Positions 8,710 through 17,400 of a stretch of 23,240 bases of DNA are shown piece after piece. The stretch covers positions 1 to 23,240 of the forward strand of contig CANQAF010000013.1 in assembly GCA_947588975.1 (NCBI GenBank), in the 5' to 3' direction. Under the pieces are notes generated by a model. That model saw only the letters and a program-made list of their open reading frames with translations, searched no databases and was not told the origin of the DNA. How positions within the stretch are numbered: the first letter of the stretch is position 1; each line of letters begins with the position of its first letter. The position numbers and the translations under genes are program-made. This stretch comes from an uncultured Bacilli bacterium. GTDB lineage: Bacteria; Bacillota_I; Bacilli_A; RF39; UBA660.

Positions 8710-9569
8710 AAAAAATATTATATGTGGTAACAATGCTTTTAATAATTGGTACTACTGGTTGTATCAAGCGAGATAATCTAGAAGATATTACCATTTATAC
8801 TACAGTACATCCAATTAAATATATTACTGAAAGGTTGTATGGAAACCATAGTACAATTTATAGCATTTATCCAAATGAAGTTGATATTGCAAATTATGAA
8901 TTAACAGAAAAACAAATTAAAGACTATAGTAAAGGAAATATGTATATTTTTAATGGTTTTAGTAAGGAAAAAGATTATGTGGCACAAATGTTTAAGCATA
9001 ATAAAAACCTAATGATTATCGATACCACTTTAAGTATGGAAAAAACAGAGCATCAAGAAGAATTATGGTTAGATCCTTCAAATTTTTTAATGTTAGCCCT
9101 CAATATTAAAAATGGGTTACTTGAATATATTACCAATCACTATCTTGCTGAAGAAATTGAAAATAACTATGAAACTTTAAAAATTGAAATTTCAAATATG
9201 GATGCTAATCTAAAATTATTAAGTGAAAATGCTAACTATAAGACTATCGTTGTTGATAACAGTGCTTGGGAATTCTTAAAAAAATATGGTTTTAATGTCA
9301 TTTCACTAGAAGAAAACGAAACATTAACACAAAAAACAGTAAGTGATGTCAAAGCTTTGATTCAAAAGGGAGATGTTCATTATATCTTTACATTCAACCC
9401 AGATCAATTAAATAACACTGTTTCTACTTTAGTATCAGAAACATCTGTTCAAATATTAGAATTGCATTCTCTTTCCAATTTAACAGAGAAAGAAAATTCT
9501 GAAAAAGAAAATTATATTACACTATTTAATCAAAATATAGAACAAATTAAAAATGAACTTTACCATTAG
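8706..9569 (+). CDS. ZnuA/AdcA-like lipoprotein lacking the metal-binding histidines
   Basis: Predicted lipoprotein of the cluster A-I (zinc/manganese) substrate-binding fold, 287 residues, preceded by an AGAAAGGAAGAA ribosome binding site. Hydrophobic signal 5-18 ends in a lipobox-like TTGC with Cys19. The family skeleton is visible: an N-terminal strand ending in TVHPIKYI, a GNH-STIYSIYP segment, the LWLDP box (120-124), a long central helix and a second lobe. Aligned by eye to S. pneumoniae AdcA, the four metal ligands are replaced: PHE by IAN (Ala62), DPHVW by EELW (Glu119), QHAAF by DNSAW (Asn185), and the acidic fourth ligand by Phe230/Asn231. No ATPase or permease gene is adjacent. It may bind another ligand or have a structural role; function unknown. 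Confidence 0.78.
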   Translation: MKKILYVVTMLLIIGTTGCIKRDNLEDITIYTTVHPIKYITERLYGNHSTIYSIYPNEVDIANYELTEKQIKDYSKGNMYIFNGFSKEKDYVAQMFKHNKNLMIIDTTLSMEKTEHQEELWLDPSNFLMLALNIKNGLLEYITNHYLAEEIENNYETLKIEISNMDANLKLLSENANYKTIVVDNSAWEFLKKYGFNVISLEENETLTQKTVSDVKALIQKGDVHYIFTFNPDQLNNTVSTLVSETSVQILELHSLSNLTEKENSEKENYITLFNQNIEQIKNELYH

Positions 9570-9580
9570 TTCATTTTTTT
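9549..9580 (+). terminator. Terminator of the yidD-lipoprotein transcript
   Basis: Stem AAATGAAC/GTTCATTT with a ten-base loop, running into TTTTTTT. The lipoprotein stop codon TAG (9567-9569) lies in the loop and stem. Confidence 0.8.
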
Positions 9581-9600
9581 AATATATTTTATCTCTTGTC

Positions 9601-9629
9601 TTGACAGATACTTGAATATCTTGTAAAAT
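9601..9629 (+). promoter_or_regulatory. Promoter of tRNA-Ser
   Basis: Consensus TTGACA (9601-9606), 17-base spacer, TAAAAT (9624-9629), 12 bases before the mature tRNA 5' end. This gives the tRNA its own strong constitutive promoter. Confidence 0.85.
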
Positions 9630-9641
9630 TGTAGATGTGCT

Positions 9642-9732
9642 GGAGTAGTACTCAAGAGGCTGAAGAGGCGCCCCTGCTAAGGGTGTAGGTCGGGCAACTG
9701 GCGCGGAGGTTCAAATCCTCTCTACTCCGCCA
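9642..9732 (+). tRNA. tRNA-Ser (anticodon GCU)
   Basis: Class II tRNA of 91 bases with an encoded CCA end (9730-9732). Acceptor stem GGAGTAG (9642-9648) pairs with CTACTCC (9722-9728), discriminator G9729. D stem CTC/GAG, anticodon stem CGCCC/GGGTG with loop CTGCTAA and anticodon GCT at 9676-9678, reading AGC/AGU serine codons. A long variable arm (about 9686-9704) and a TTCAAAT T-loop confirm a serine tRNA. Confidence 0.97.
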
Positions 9733-9743
9733 TTAAAAAAAAC

Positions 9744-9769
9744 AAGTTCTGTAATAACAGAACTTTTTA
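9744..9769 (+). terminator. Terminator after tRNA-Ser
   Basis: Perfect 9-base stem AAGTTCTGT/ACAGAACTT with an AATA loop, followed by TTTTAT. Confidence 0.88.
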
Positions 9770-9840
9770 TTTACTAAAAATAACTTTTTTTAATCAACGG
9801 GAATCGTATATTTTTTTTATATCAATTTTGGATACTTATA

Positions 9841-9862
9841 AAGTCACCTAACGGTGATTTTT
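9841..9862. terminator. Short, possibly bidirectional terminator
   Basis: TCACC-TAAC-GGTGA stem (9844-9857). On the plus strand it runs into TTTTT. On the minus strand it follows the stop of the small membrane-protein gene and is followed by CTTTAT, a poorer T tract. The stem is only five pairs, so the call is moderate. The 70 bases before it (9770-9840) hold only AT-rich spacer. Confidence 0.5.
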
Positions 9863-10055
9863 ATATTCCATTTACATCACTATAATCATTATACATTCGG
9901 TGCATATTAGAATTCGAATTTACATGATGATCGATACTATGGTAATATGTTGGTTCTATTAATTTGTGGCAGTAATAAACAGATGTTAATAAGCATAATC
10001 CTAAAAATGTACAAAATCCACACATAGCAAGTAATCCAAAACCTCTCTGATTCAT
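9861..10055 (-). CDS. Small single-helix membrane protein, unknown function
   Basis: A 64-residue open frame with a good ribosome binding site (AGGTGA, six bases before ATG) placed 12 bases after the Nudix-regulator stop, so probably in the same transcript. Residues about 7-28 form one hydrophobic helix containing Cys12, Cys15 and Cys21. The rest (about 30-64) is polar and rich in His, Asn, Tyr and Ser, with no motif I recognise. Placement and the ribosome binding site argue that it is a real gene. The His-rich outer or inner tail could bind metal, but that is only a guess. I do not recognise the family. Confidence 0.6.
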   Translation of the reverse strand: MNQRGFGLLAMCGFCTFLGLCLLTSVYYCHKLIEPTYYHSIDHHVNSNSNMHRMYNDYSDVNGI

Positions 10056-10067
10056 TATTTCACCTAC

Positions 10068-10733
10068 TTAAAATAAAGTTCTATCCCCCATATTTTCTTT
10101 AAAACGATATAACTTAGCAGGTCTTCCATTATGCCCGCCTGTCTTATCTCCAGTATCTTCCAACAATTCTAAATGTAAAAATTTTTTACGGAAATTTCTT
10201 CGATCTAAATTTTTTCCTAATACTTGTTCATACAATACTTGTAATTCTGGTAGTGTAAAATCACTTGGATATAAATTTTTTAAAATAGACGTATTTAACA
10301 TTCTTTTTCTTAAAAATTGGGTAGCATTTTCAACAATACTAGAATAGTCATAAACCATTTTAGGAATTTCATCAATTGGAAACCATTCACTATGAAAATT
10401 TCTTGATTGACGCTTCAATTCTAGCGTTTTACTATCTACTAATGCAATAAAAGAACTTGCTAAAATACGATCAGATGGCAATCTATCCACTTCACTATAT
10501 AAATAGCATTGTTCTAAATAAACATCTGCAATTCCAATATATTCATCCATTGTAGCCTTAGCACATTCCTCTAAAGTTTCATTTACCATAAGTAAATTAC
10601 TAGGTAACATCCAATATCCTTTAAAAGGTTCTTCGTCACGGCGAAATAATAACACTTTTAATTTACCATCTTTGATTGTAAACATATTAATTATGACTTG
10701 AATTTGATTGATATATCTTGTATCTATATCCAC
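10068..10733 (-). CDS. Nudix-derived winged-helix transcriptional regulator (NrtR-like)
   Basis: Probable DNA-binding regulator that uses a Nudix domain as ligand sensor. Start is GTG (10731-10733), preceded by GGGAAG. Residues 8-140 form a Nudix fold, with VLLFRRDEEPFKGYWMLP before the Nudix box. The box itself is degenerate: canonical Arg-Glu is Ala60-Thr61 and the Glu-Glu pair is Glu64-Tyr65, so hydrolysis is unlikely. Residues about 155-215 form a winged helix (LPELQVLYEQVLG, then RRNFRKKFL, then GRPAKLYRF), the arrangement of NrtR-family repressors that respond to ADP-ribose-like ligands. The regulated genes are not evident; the downstream membrane protein is one candidate. An inverted repeat in its own promoter suggests self-regulation. 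Confidence 0.85.
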   Translation of the reverse strand: MDIDTRYINQIQVIINMFTIKDGKLKVLLFRRDEEPFKGYWMLPSNLLMVNETLEECAKATMDEYIGIADVYLEQCYLYSEVDRLPSDRILASSFIALVDSKTLELKRQSRNFHSEWFPIDEIPKMVYDYSSIVENATQFLRKRMLNTSILKNLYPSDFTLPELQVLYEQVLGKNLDRRNFRKKFLHLELLEDTGDKTGGHNGRPAKLYRFKENMGDRTLF

Positions 10734-10761
10734 TGTACTTCCCTACTTTCGTATCTTCTAC

Positions 10762-10790
10762 ATTATAGTATTTTATACACAATTTGTCAA
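10762..10790 (-). promoter_or_regulatory. Promoter of the Nudix-regulator operon with inverted repeat
   Basis: Full-consensus TTGACA (10785-10790), 17-base spacer, TATAAT (10762-10767) on the minus strand. The spacer and -10 region contain GTAT-AAA-ATAC, a short inverted repeat placed where a repressor would block polymerase. Promoter strong by eye; operator role is inference. Confidence 0.8.
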
Positions 10791-10810
10791 GAAAATGACA
10801 ATCTGAGAAC

Positions 10811-10838
10811 AAAAAAAAGACTGATTTTTTCAGTCTTT
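10811..10838 (-). terminator. Terminator of the rpoB-rpoC transcript
   Basis: Nine-base stem AAAGACTGA/TCAGTCTTT with a five-base A-rich loop, followed by a long T tract on the minus strand. It begins next to the rpoC stop codon (10838-10840). Confidence 0.9.
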
Positions 10839-13800
10839 TAATCCATTAATTCTTGTTCTAACGCTTCTAATGGTTCATCCTTAATATAAGGTACTTCAAG
10901 ATCATAATTTGTATCACGATATTCTCTTGCACCTGTACCTGCTGGAATTAATTTACCAATAATAACATTTTCCTTTAATCCATTTAAATGATCAACTTTA
11001 CCATGGATTGCAGCATCTGTTAAAATACGGGTTGTTTCTTGGAAAGAAGCAGCTGATAAGAAGGAATCTGTTTCCAAAGAAGCTTTCGTAATACCTAGCA
11101 ATACTGGTCGACCAGTTGCTGGACGTTTTCCCTCTAGAATTAAGTTCTTATTAACTTCTGTAAATTCATTAATATTAACCATTGTTCCTGGTAAGAATAA
11201 AGAATCACCAGAATTTACAATCTTAATACGAGAAATCATACGTTTTGCCATAACCTCAACGTGTTTATCACTTACATCAACACCTTGAGAACGGTAAACT
11301 TTTTGAATTTCAAGTAAGATATATTGTTGTACGGTAATTGGATCCGTCACAATTAATAATTCTTTTGGATTAATAGCTCCATGTGTCAAACGTTGTCCTG
11401 CTTTGACTTCCTCACCTTTTTCAACGGCTAACTTCGCACCATAGTTTGAAGTATGTTTCTTTGTTTCTACATCATTTTGAACAGAAATGATAAATTTACC
11501 ATTTTCTTCTTCGATTTCAGATACAACACCATTGATTTCAGAAATGGTTGCTTTTCCCTTTGGATTACGTGCTTCAAATAACTCTTGAACACGAGGAAGA
11601 CCTTGTGTAATGTCGTCTCCACCAGCAACTCCACCAGTATTGAAGTTACGCATTGTAAGTTGTGTACCAGGTTCACCGATAGATTGTGCAGCCATAATAC
11701 CTACAGCTTCCCCAATCTCAACGATTTGACCAGTAGCTAAGTTACGACCATAGCAGTAACGACATACCCCATGATCATTTTTACAAGTTAATACTGTACG
11801 AATTGGTACTTTTGTAATACCTGCTTGAATAATTTTATCCGCAAGTTGTTCTGTAATATAAGTATTGCGTTCTGCAATCACTTCTTTTGTTTCTGGATGA
11901 ATTACTCTCTTATTGGTATAACGACCAATGATACGATCTTGTAAAGATTCAATTAAAGTACCATCGGTATTGTAGAAGGCTTCTACAACAACGCCTTGTT
12001 CAGTACCACAATCGTTTTCTTTGACAATGATATCTTGAGCAACATCCACCAAACGTCTTGTTAAATATCCAGCATCTGCTGTTTTTAATGCGGTATCTAC
12101 GGCACCTTTACGAGCACCATGGGTAGATAAGAAGAATTCACTAATCGTTACCCCTTCGCTAAAGTTAGATAATACAGGGATTTCTTCTGATTGACCATTT
12201 GGCTTACTGAAAAGTCCTCTCATACCCACTAATTGTGTTAAAGATCCGATATCTCCACGAGCTTTAGAATCAATCATCATAGAAACAGAGTTTTCTTTGT
12301 TATCTTTTACCCATTGTTCTAATTCCTTAGAAACTTCTGCTTTCGCATTGGTCCAAATTTCAATTACTTTATTATAACGTTCTTCTTCAGTAATTAAACC
12401 ACGTTTAAATTGTTTATTTACTTGATCTACTAATTGTTGACTTTTTGCTACAATTTCATCTTTCTTTTCACTTTCTTTGATATCATCAATTGAAATAGAA
12501 ATTCCAGATAATGTTGAATATTTGAATCCTAAATCCTTTAATTTATCCAACATAATAGATGTTTCTGTTGTTTGATATCTCTTATAAATTTGAGCGATTA
12601 ATTTACCAAATACACCCTTATTAAAAGGTTTCACAAGTGGCATATTTGCAATTTCTTCTCTAATATTTTTACCTGGTGCGATTAAATATTTTTTAGGAGT
12701 AATTCCTTCAATATTTTCATCAGTTCCCTCATTAATATATTGGAATGAATCTGGGAAAATTTCATTAAAGATAATTTTACCAGGAGTTGTTACCAAATAT
12801 TGATTCATATAAGAATCTGGGAACACCTTGTGTTTGAAGCCACGAATTGGTAAAGCAATACGTGTATGAAGTGTAATTTCTCTTCTTTCGTATGCCATCA
12901 ATGCTTCATCAGTATTTTTGAAAACTCTACCTTCACCAGGAAGGCCAGATTTTTCAATGGTTAAATAATAGTTACCTAATACCATATCTTGTCCTGGTGT
13001 AACGATAGGTTTCCCATCTTTTGGTGACAAGATGTTATTAGCACCTAACATAAGCACACGTGCTTCTGTTTGTGCTTCTACACTAATTGGTACATGGACA
13101 GCCATTTGATCACCATCGAAATCAGCATTGAACGCGGTACATACTAGTGGATGCAAACGAATTGCACGACCACCAATCAATTTAGGTTCAAATGCTTGAA
13201 TACCTAAACGGTGTAATGTAGGTGCACGGTTTAACATAACAGGATGTTCTTTAATTTTTTCTTCTACAATATCCCATACACGTTCATCTTGATTTTCAAT
13301 CATACGTTTTGCTGCTTTAATATTAGAAGCAATTTCTTTAGATACTAAGCCATTAATTACATGTGGCTTAAATAATTCAAGAGCCATTTCTTTTGGAATA
13401 CCACATTCATACATTTTTAAAGTTGGCCCTACAACAATAACAGAACGGCCTGAATAGTCTACACGTTTTCCAAGCAAGTTTTGACGGAAACGTCCTTGTT
13501 TTCCTTTTAACATGCTAGAAAGTGATTTTAATGGACGATTTCCTGCTCCCGTAATATTACGGCCACGGCGTCCGTTATCAAATAACGCATCAACAGCTTC
13601 TTGTAGCATACGTTTTTCATTTTGAATAATGATAGAAGGAGCTCCCAATTCCATCAATTTTTTCAAACGATTATTACGATTGATTACACGACGATATAAA
13701 TCATTTAAATCAGATGTTGCAAAACGTCCACCATCTAATTGAATCATAGGACGAAGTTCTGGTGGAATAACAGGTAGTGCATCCAAAATCATCCAAGAAG

Positions 13801-14473
13801 GTTTATTTCCAGATTCTAAGAATGCATCAAGTACATCTAGACGTTTAATCAAACGTACACGTTTTTGACTTGCAGAATCTTTAATTTCTTCAATTTCGGC
13901 TTTAATTGCAGCGACTTCTTTTTCTAAGTCTACTTGCTCTAATAATTCTTTAATTGCTTCTGCACCCATTCCTACACGGAAAGTATTTCCATATTTTTCA
14001 TAATAGGCACGATATTCTTTATCACTAATTGTTTGTTTTTTCTCTAAAGGTGCAGGTCCTGGATCCAAGACAACATAAGAAACAAAGTATAATACTTCTT
14101 CCAAATCTCTTGGTGACATATCTAGAACTAATCCCATACGAGATGGAATTCCTTTAAAGAACCAAATATGTGATACTGGAGTGGCAAGTTCAATATGTCC
14201 CATACGTTCACGACGTACTTTAGAACGAGTAACTTCTACTCCGCAACGGTCACATACAATATTTTTATAACGAAGTCTTTTGTATTTTCCACAAGAACAT
14301 TCAAAATCTTTCGTTGGTCCAAATATTTTTTCGCAGAATAAACCATCACGTTCTGGTTTTAATGTACGATAATTAATTGTTTCTGCCTTTTTTACTTCCC
14401 CATGAGACCATTCCCTGATTTTTTCAGGGGAAGCAATGGAGATTCTTAACCCTTCAAAGTTATTTACATCCAT
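10838..14473 (-). CDS. rpoC: DNA-directed RNA polymerase subunit beta'
   Basis: Largest core RNA polymerase subunit, forming the clamp and most of the active site. The 1211 residues match the Bacillus-type length with no large lineage insertion. The N-terminal zinc site has Cys59, Cys61, Cys74 and Cys77. The catalytic motif NADFDGD (449-455) carries the three Mg-binding aspartates 451, 453 and 455. The second zinc site has Cys822, Cys897, Cys904 and Cys907. The trigger-loop region motif MAAQSIGEPGTQLTMRNFN follows. Its ATG overlaps the rpoB TAA (TAATG), so beta and beta' are translated in a coupled way. No rpsL/rpsG genes follow, unlike in many Firmicutes; the transcript terminates at once. 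Confidence 0.99.
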   Translation of the reverse strand: MDVNNFEGLRISIASPEKIREWSHGEVKKAETINYRTLKPERDGLFCEKIFGPTKDFECSCGKYKRLRYKNIVCDRCGVEVTRSKVRRERMGHIELATPVSHIWFFKGIPSRMGLVLDMSPRDLEEVLYFVSYVVLDPGPAPLEKKQTISDKEYRAYYEKYGNTFRVGMGAEAIKELLEQVDLEKEVAAIKAEIEEIKDSASQKRVRLIKRLDVLDAFLESGNKPSWMILDALPVIPPELRPMIQLDGGRFATSDLNDLYRRVINRNNRLKKLMELGAPSIIIQNEKRMLQEAVDALFDNGRRGRNITGAGNRPLKSLSSMLKGKQGRFRQNLLGKRVDYSGRSVIVVGPTLKMYECGIPKEMALELFKPHVINGLVSKEIASNIKAAKRMIENQDERVWDIVEEKIKEHPVMLNRAPTLHRLGIQAFEPKLIGGRAIRLHPLVCTAFNADFDGDQMAVHVPISVEAQTEARVLMLGANNILSPKDGKPIVTPGQDMVLGNYYLTIEKSGLPGEGRVFKNTDEALMAYERREITLHTRIALPIRGFKHKVFPDSYMNQYLVTTPGKIIFNEIFPDSFQYINEGTDENIEGITPKKYLIAPGKNIREEIANMPLVKPFNKGVFGKLIAQIYKRYQTTETSIMLDKLKDLGFKYSTLSGISISIDDIKESEKKDEIVAKSQQLVDQVNKQFKRGLITEEERYNKVIEIWTNAKAEVSKELEQWVKDNKENSVSMMIDSKARGDIGSLTQLVGMRGLFSKPNGQSEEIPVLSNFSEGVTISEFFLSTHGARKGAVDTALKTADAGYLTRRLVDVAQDIIVKENDCGTEQGVVVEAFYNTDGTLIESLQDRIIGRYTNKRVIHPETKEVIAERNTYITEQLADKIIQAGITKVPIRTVLTCKNDHGVCRYCYGRNLATGQIVEIGEAVGIMAAQSIGEPGTQLTMRNFNTGGVAGGDDITQGLPRVQELFEARNPKGKATISEINGVVSEIEEENGKFIISVQNDVETKKHTSNYGAKLAVEKGEEVKAGQRLTHGAINPKELLIVTDPITVQQYILLEIQKVYRSQGVDVSDKHVEVMAKRMISRIKIVNSGDSLFLPGTMVNINEFTEVNKNLILEGKRPATGRPVLLGITKASLETDSFLSAASFQETTRILTDAAIHGKVDHLNGLKENVIIGKLIPAGTGAREYRDTNYDLEVPYIKDEPLEALEQELMD

Positions 14474-17400
14474 TAATCTTCATCCCCTTCCATATCAGTC
14501 TCACTATTTAAAAAATCATCATCCGTTAAATCATCTAAGCTGTCTTCATAAAATTCTTCTTCTTCATCGTCTTCCTCTTCTTGAGTTGGTTCTTCTTCTG
14601 GAAGAGGTTCTTCTGGAAATTCCATATCTTCAACAGGTAATAAATTATCATCCTCTGCTTCTTCTAAATCTTTTAGTTCTACAAAATTTCCATCTTTATT
14701 TAATACAGTAATATCTAATCCTAATGCTTGGAATTCTTTAATTAATACCCTAAAACTTTCTGGTACACCTGAACTTGGAATTGGATTTCCTTTGACAAGT
14801 GCTTCATATACTTTCACACGGCCTACTACATCATCTGATTTGATGGTAATCATTTCTTGAAGAACGTGAGCTGCACCATAAGCATAAAGTGCCCAAACTT
14901 CCATTTCTCCAAAACGTTGTCCACCAAATTGTGCTTTACCACCTAAAGGTTGTTGTGTTACTAATGAATAAGGTCCTGTTGAACGGGCATGTAACTTATC
15001 ATCTACCATGTGGTGTAGTTTAATCATATACATAACACCAACGCTAATACGATTATCAAATGGTTCTCCAGTACGACCATCATATAATACTGCTTTTCCA
15101 TCTTCATCTAATCCAGCTTCTTTTAAAGCATCAATAATTTCTGTTCTACTTGCACCATCAAATACTGGAGTTGCTACATAAATACCTAATTGTTTTGCAG
15201 CCATTCCTAAATGCATTTCTAATATTTGTCCAATATTCATACGAGATGGCACACCAAGTGGATTCAATAAGATATCAACTGGTTGACCATTATTTAGATA
15301 TGGCATATCTTCTTCTGGCAACACTAGAGAAATAACACCCTTGTTACCATGGCGTCCTGCCATTTTATCTCCAACAGAAATTTTACGTTTTTGTGCAATA
15401 TATACACGTACAATTTTAGATACACCAGCAGGAAGTTCATCCGTATCTTCTTTTGTAAATATTTTTACATCATGAACAATACCTTCACCACCATGTGGAA
15501 CTCTTAAAGAGGTATCTCTTACTTCACGTGTTTTTTCACCAAAAATAGCATGTAATAATTTTTCTTCACTAGTTAATTCAGCCATTCCTTTTGGTGTCAC
15601 TTTACCAACTAAGATATCATCATCTTTTACTTCTGTTCCAATACGGATAATACCATTTTCATCCAAATTTTTGCGAGATTCTTCACTTACATTTGGAATA
15701 TCTCTTGTAAATTCTTCTGGTCCTAATTTAGTATCACGACATTCGATTTGATAATCTTCTATATGAATAGATGTATATACATCATCTTTTACCAAACGTT
15801 CATTTAAAATAACAGCATCCTCATAGTTATAACCATTGTAGTTCATGAAAGCAACTGTTACGTTTTTACCTAACGCCATTTCTCCCATTTCCGTAGATGG
15901 ACCATCTGCAATTACTTGATCTTTTTTAACCTTGTCGCCTAATTTTACAATTGGTACTTGATGATAACATGTTCCAGCATTACTTTCTTCAAAACCGTTT
16001 AAGTAATAAGTGTCCATACCACCTACAGTTTTCACTAAAATTTTACGCGCATCTACATAATCAACTACACCATCTGCTTTTGCAATGACAACAGCACCTG
16101 AATCTCTTGCTGCAATTGCTTCTACACCAGTTCCTACAAGTGGAGCTTCTGGTTTTAATAGTGGAATTGCTTGACGTTGCATATTTGCACCCATGAGGGC
16201 ACGTTTTCCATCATCATGTTCCAAGAATGGAATACCTGATGTCGTAATTGATACAACTTGTTGTGGAGAAACGTCAGCATAATCTACTTTATCTTTTTCT
16301 ACAATAATAGTATCACCATGATAACGTACTGGTACACGATCTTCAATAATTTTATTTTGTTCATCTACTTTCACTGTTGCCTGTGAAATGTAATAATCCA
16401 ATTCTTCATCAGCTGTCATATAAACAATTTCATCTGTTAAAACAGAATCTTTTACTTTACGATATGGAGTCATAATAAATCCATATTCATTTACTCTTGC
16501 ATAACTTGCTAAAGAAGTAATCAAACCAATATTTGGTCCTTCTGGAGATTCAATTGGACAAAGTCTACCATAGTGAGATGGGTTAACATCACGTACCTCC
16601 ATACCGGCACGATCTCGAGATAATCCACCAGGCCCTAAAGAAGATAATCTTCTTTTATTCGTAAGTTCTGCTACTGGGTTTGTTTGATCCATGAATTGTG
16701 ACAATTGACTACTACCAAAGAATTCTTTAATTGCTGCTGTTAATGGTCTAATATTGATCAATGTCTTTGGTGTGACTTCTGTTACTTCTTGCGTACTCAT
16801 GCGGTCACGAATCACTCTTTCGATACGGCTAATACCAATTCTAAATTGGTTTTGTAACAATTCTCCTACTTGACGAACACGACGGTTTGACAAGTGGTCA
16901 ATTTCATCAAAATTACCAATACCTTCTAAAAGATTTAAATAATATGATACAGATGCATAAATATCAGATATTGTTAAACGTTTAATATCAATTGTTTGAT
17001 CATTTCCAATCACTGGAATTACTTGATCAGGGTTTACTTTAGAATATACTTGAATTACTTGTACTTTATCATAAGTATCTAATTCGCGGTTAATTAAAAC
17101 CTCTTTCACACCATAACCATTTTCAAGCACAGGCTTTAATGTTTCTAATACTTCTTTAGTAACAACAGTACCTTTTTCAGCTACTACTTTCTTGCCATCT
17201 TTAATAGTTTCTGCAAGTGTACATCCAAGTAAACGATCTACTACATTTAATTTACGATTAAATTTATAACGTCCAACACGTGCTAAATCATAACGAAATG
17301 CATCGAAAAAACGAGTAATTAACTGATTTTTTGCACTATCTAATGTTGATGGTTCTCCTGGTCTTAATTTAGAGTGAATATCAATTAAAGCTTCATCGGT

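Noticed and set aside
14436..14711. Plus-strand open frame opposite the end of rpoB, rich in Leu and His.
   Set aside because: It is the antisense of the low-complexity acidic tail of RpoB and has no ribosome binding site or family resemblance.
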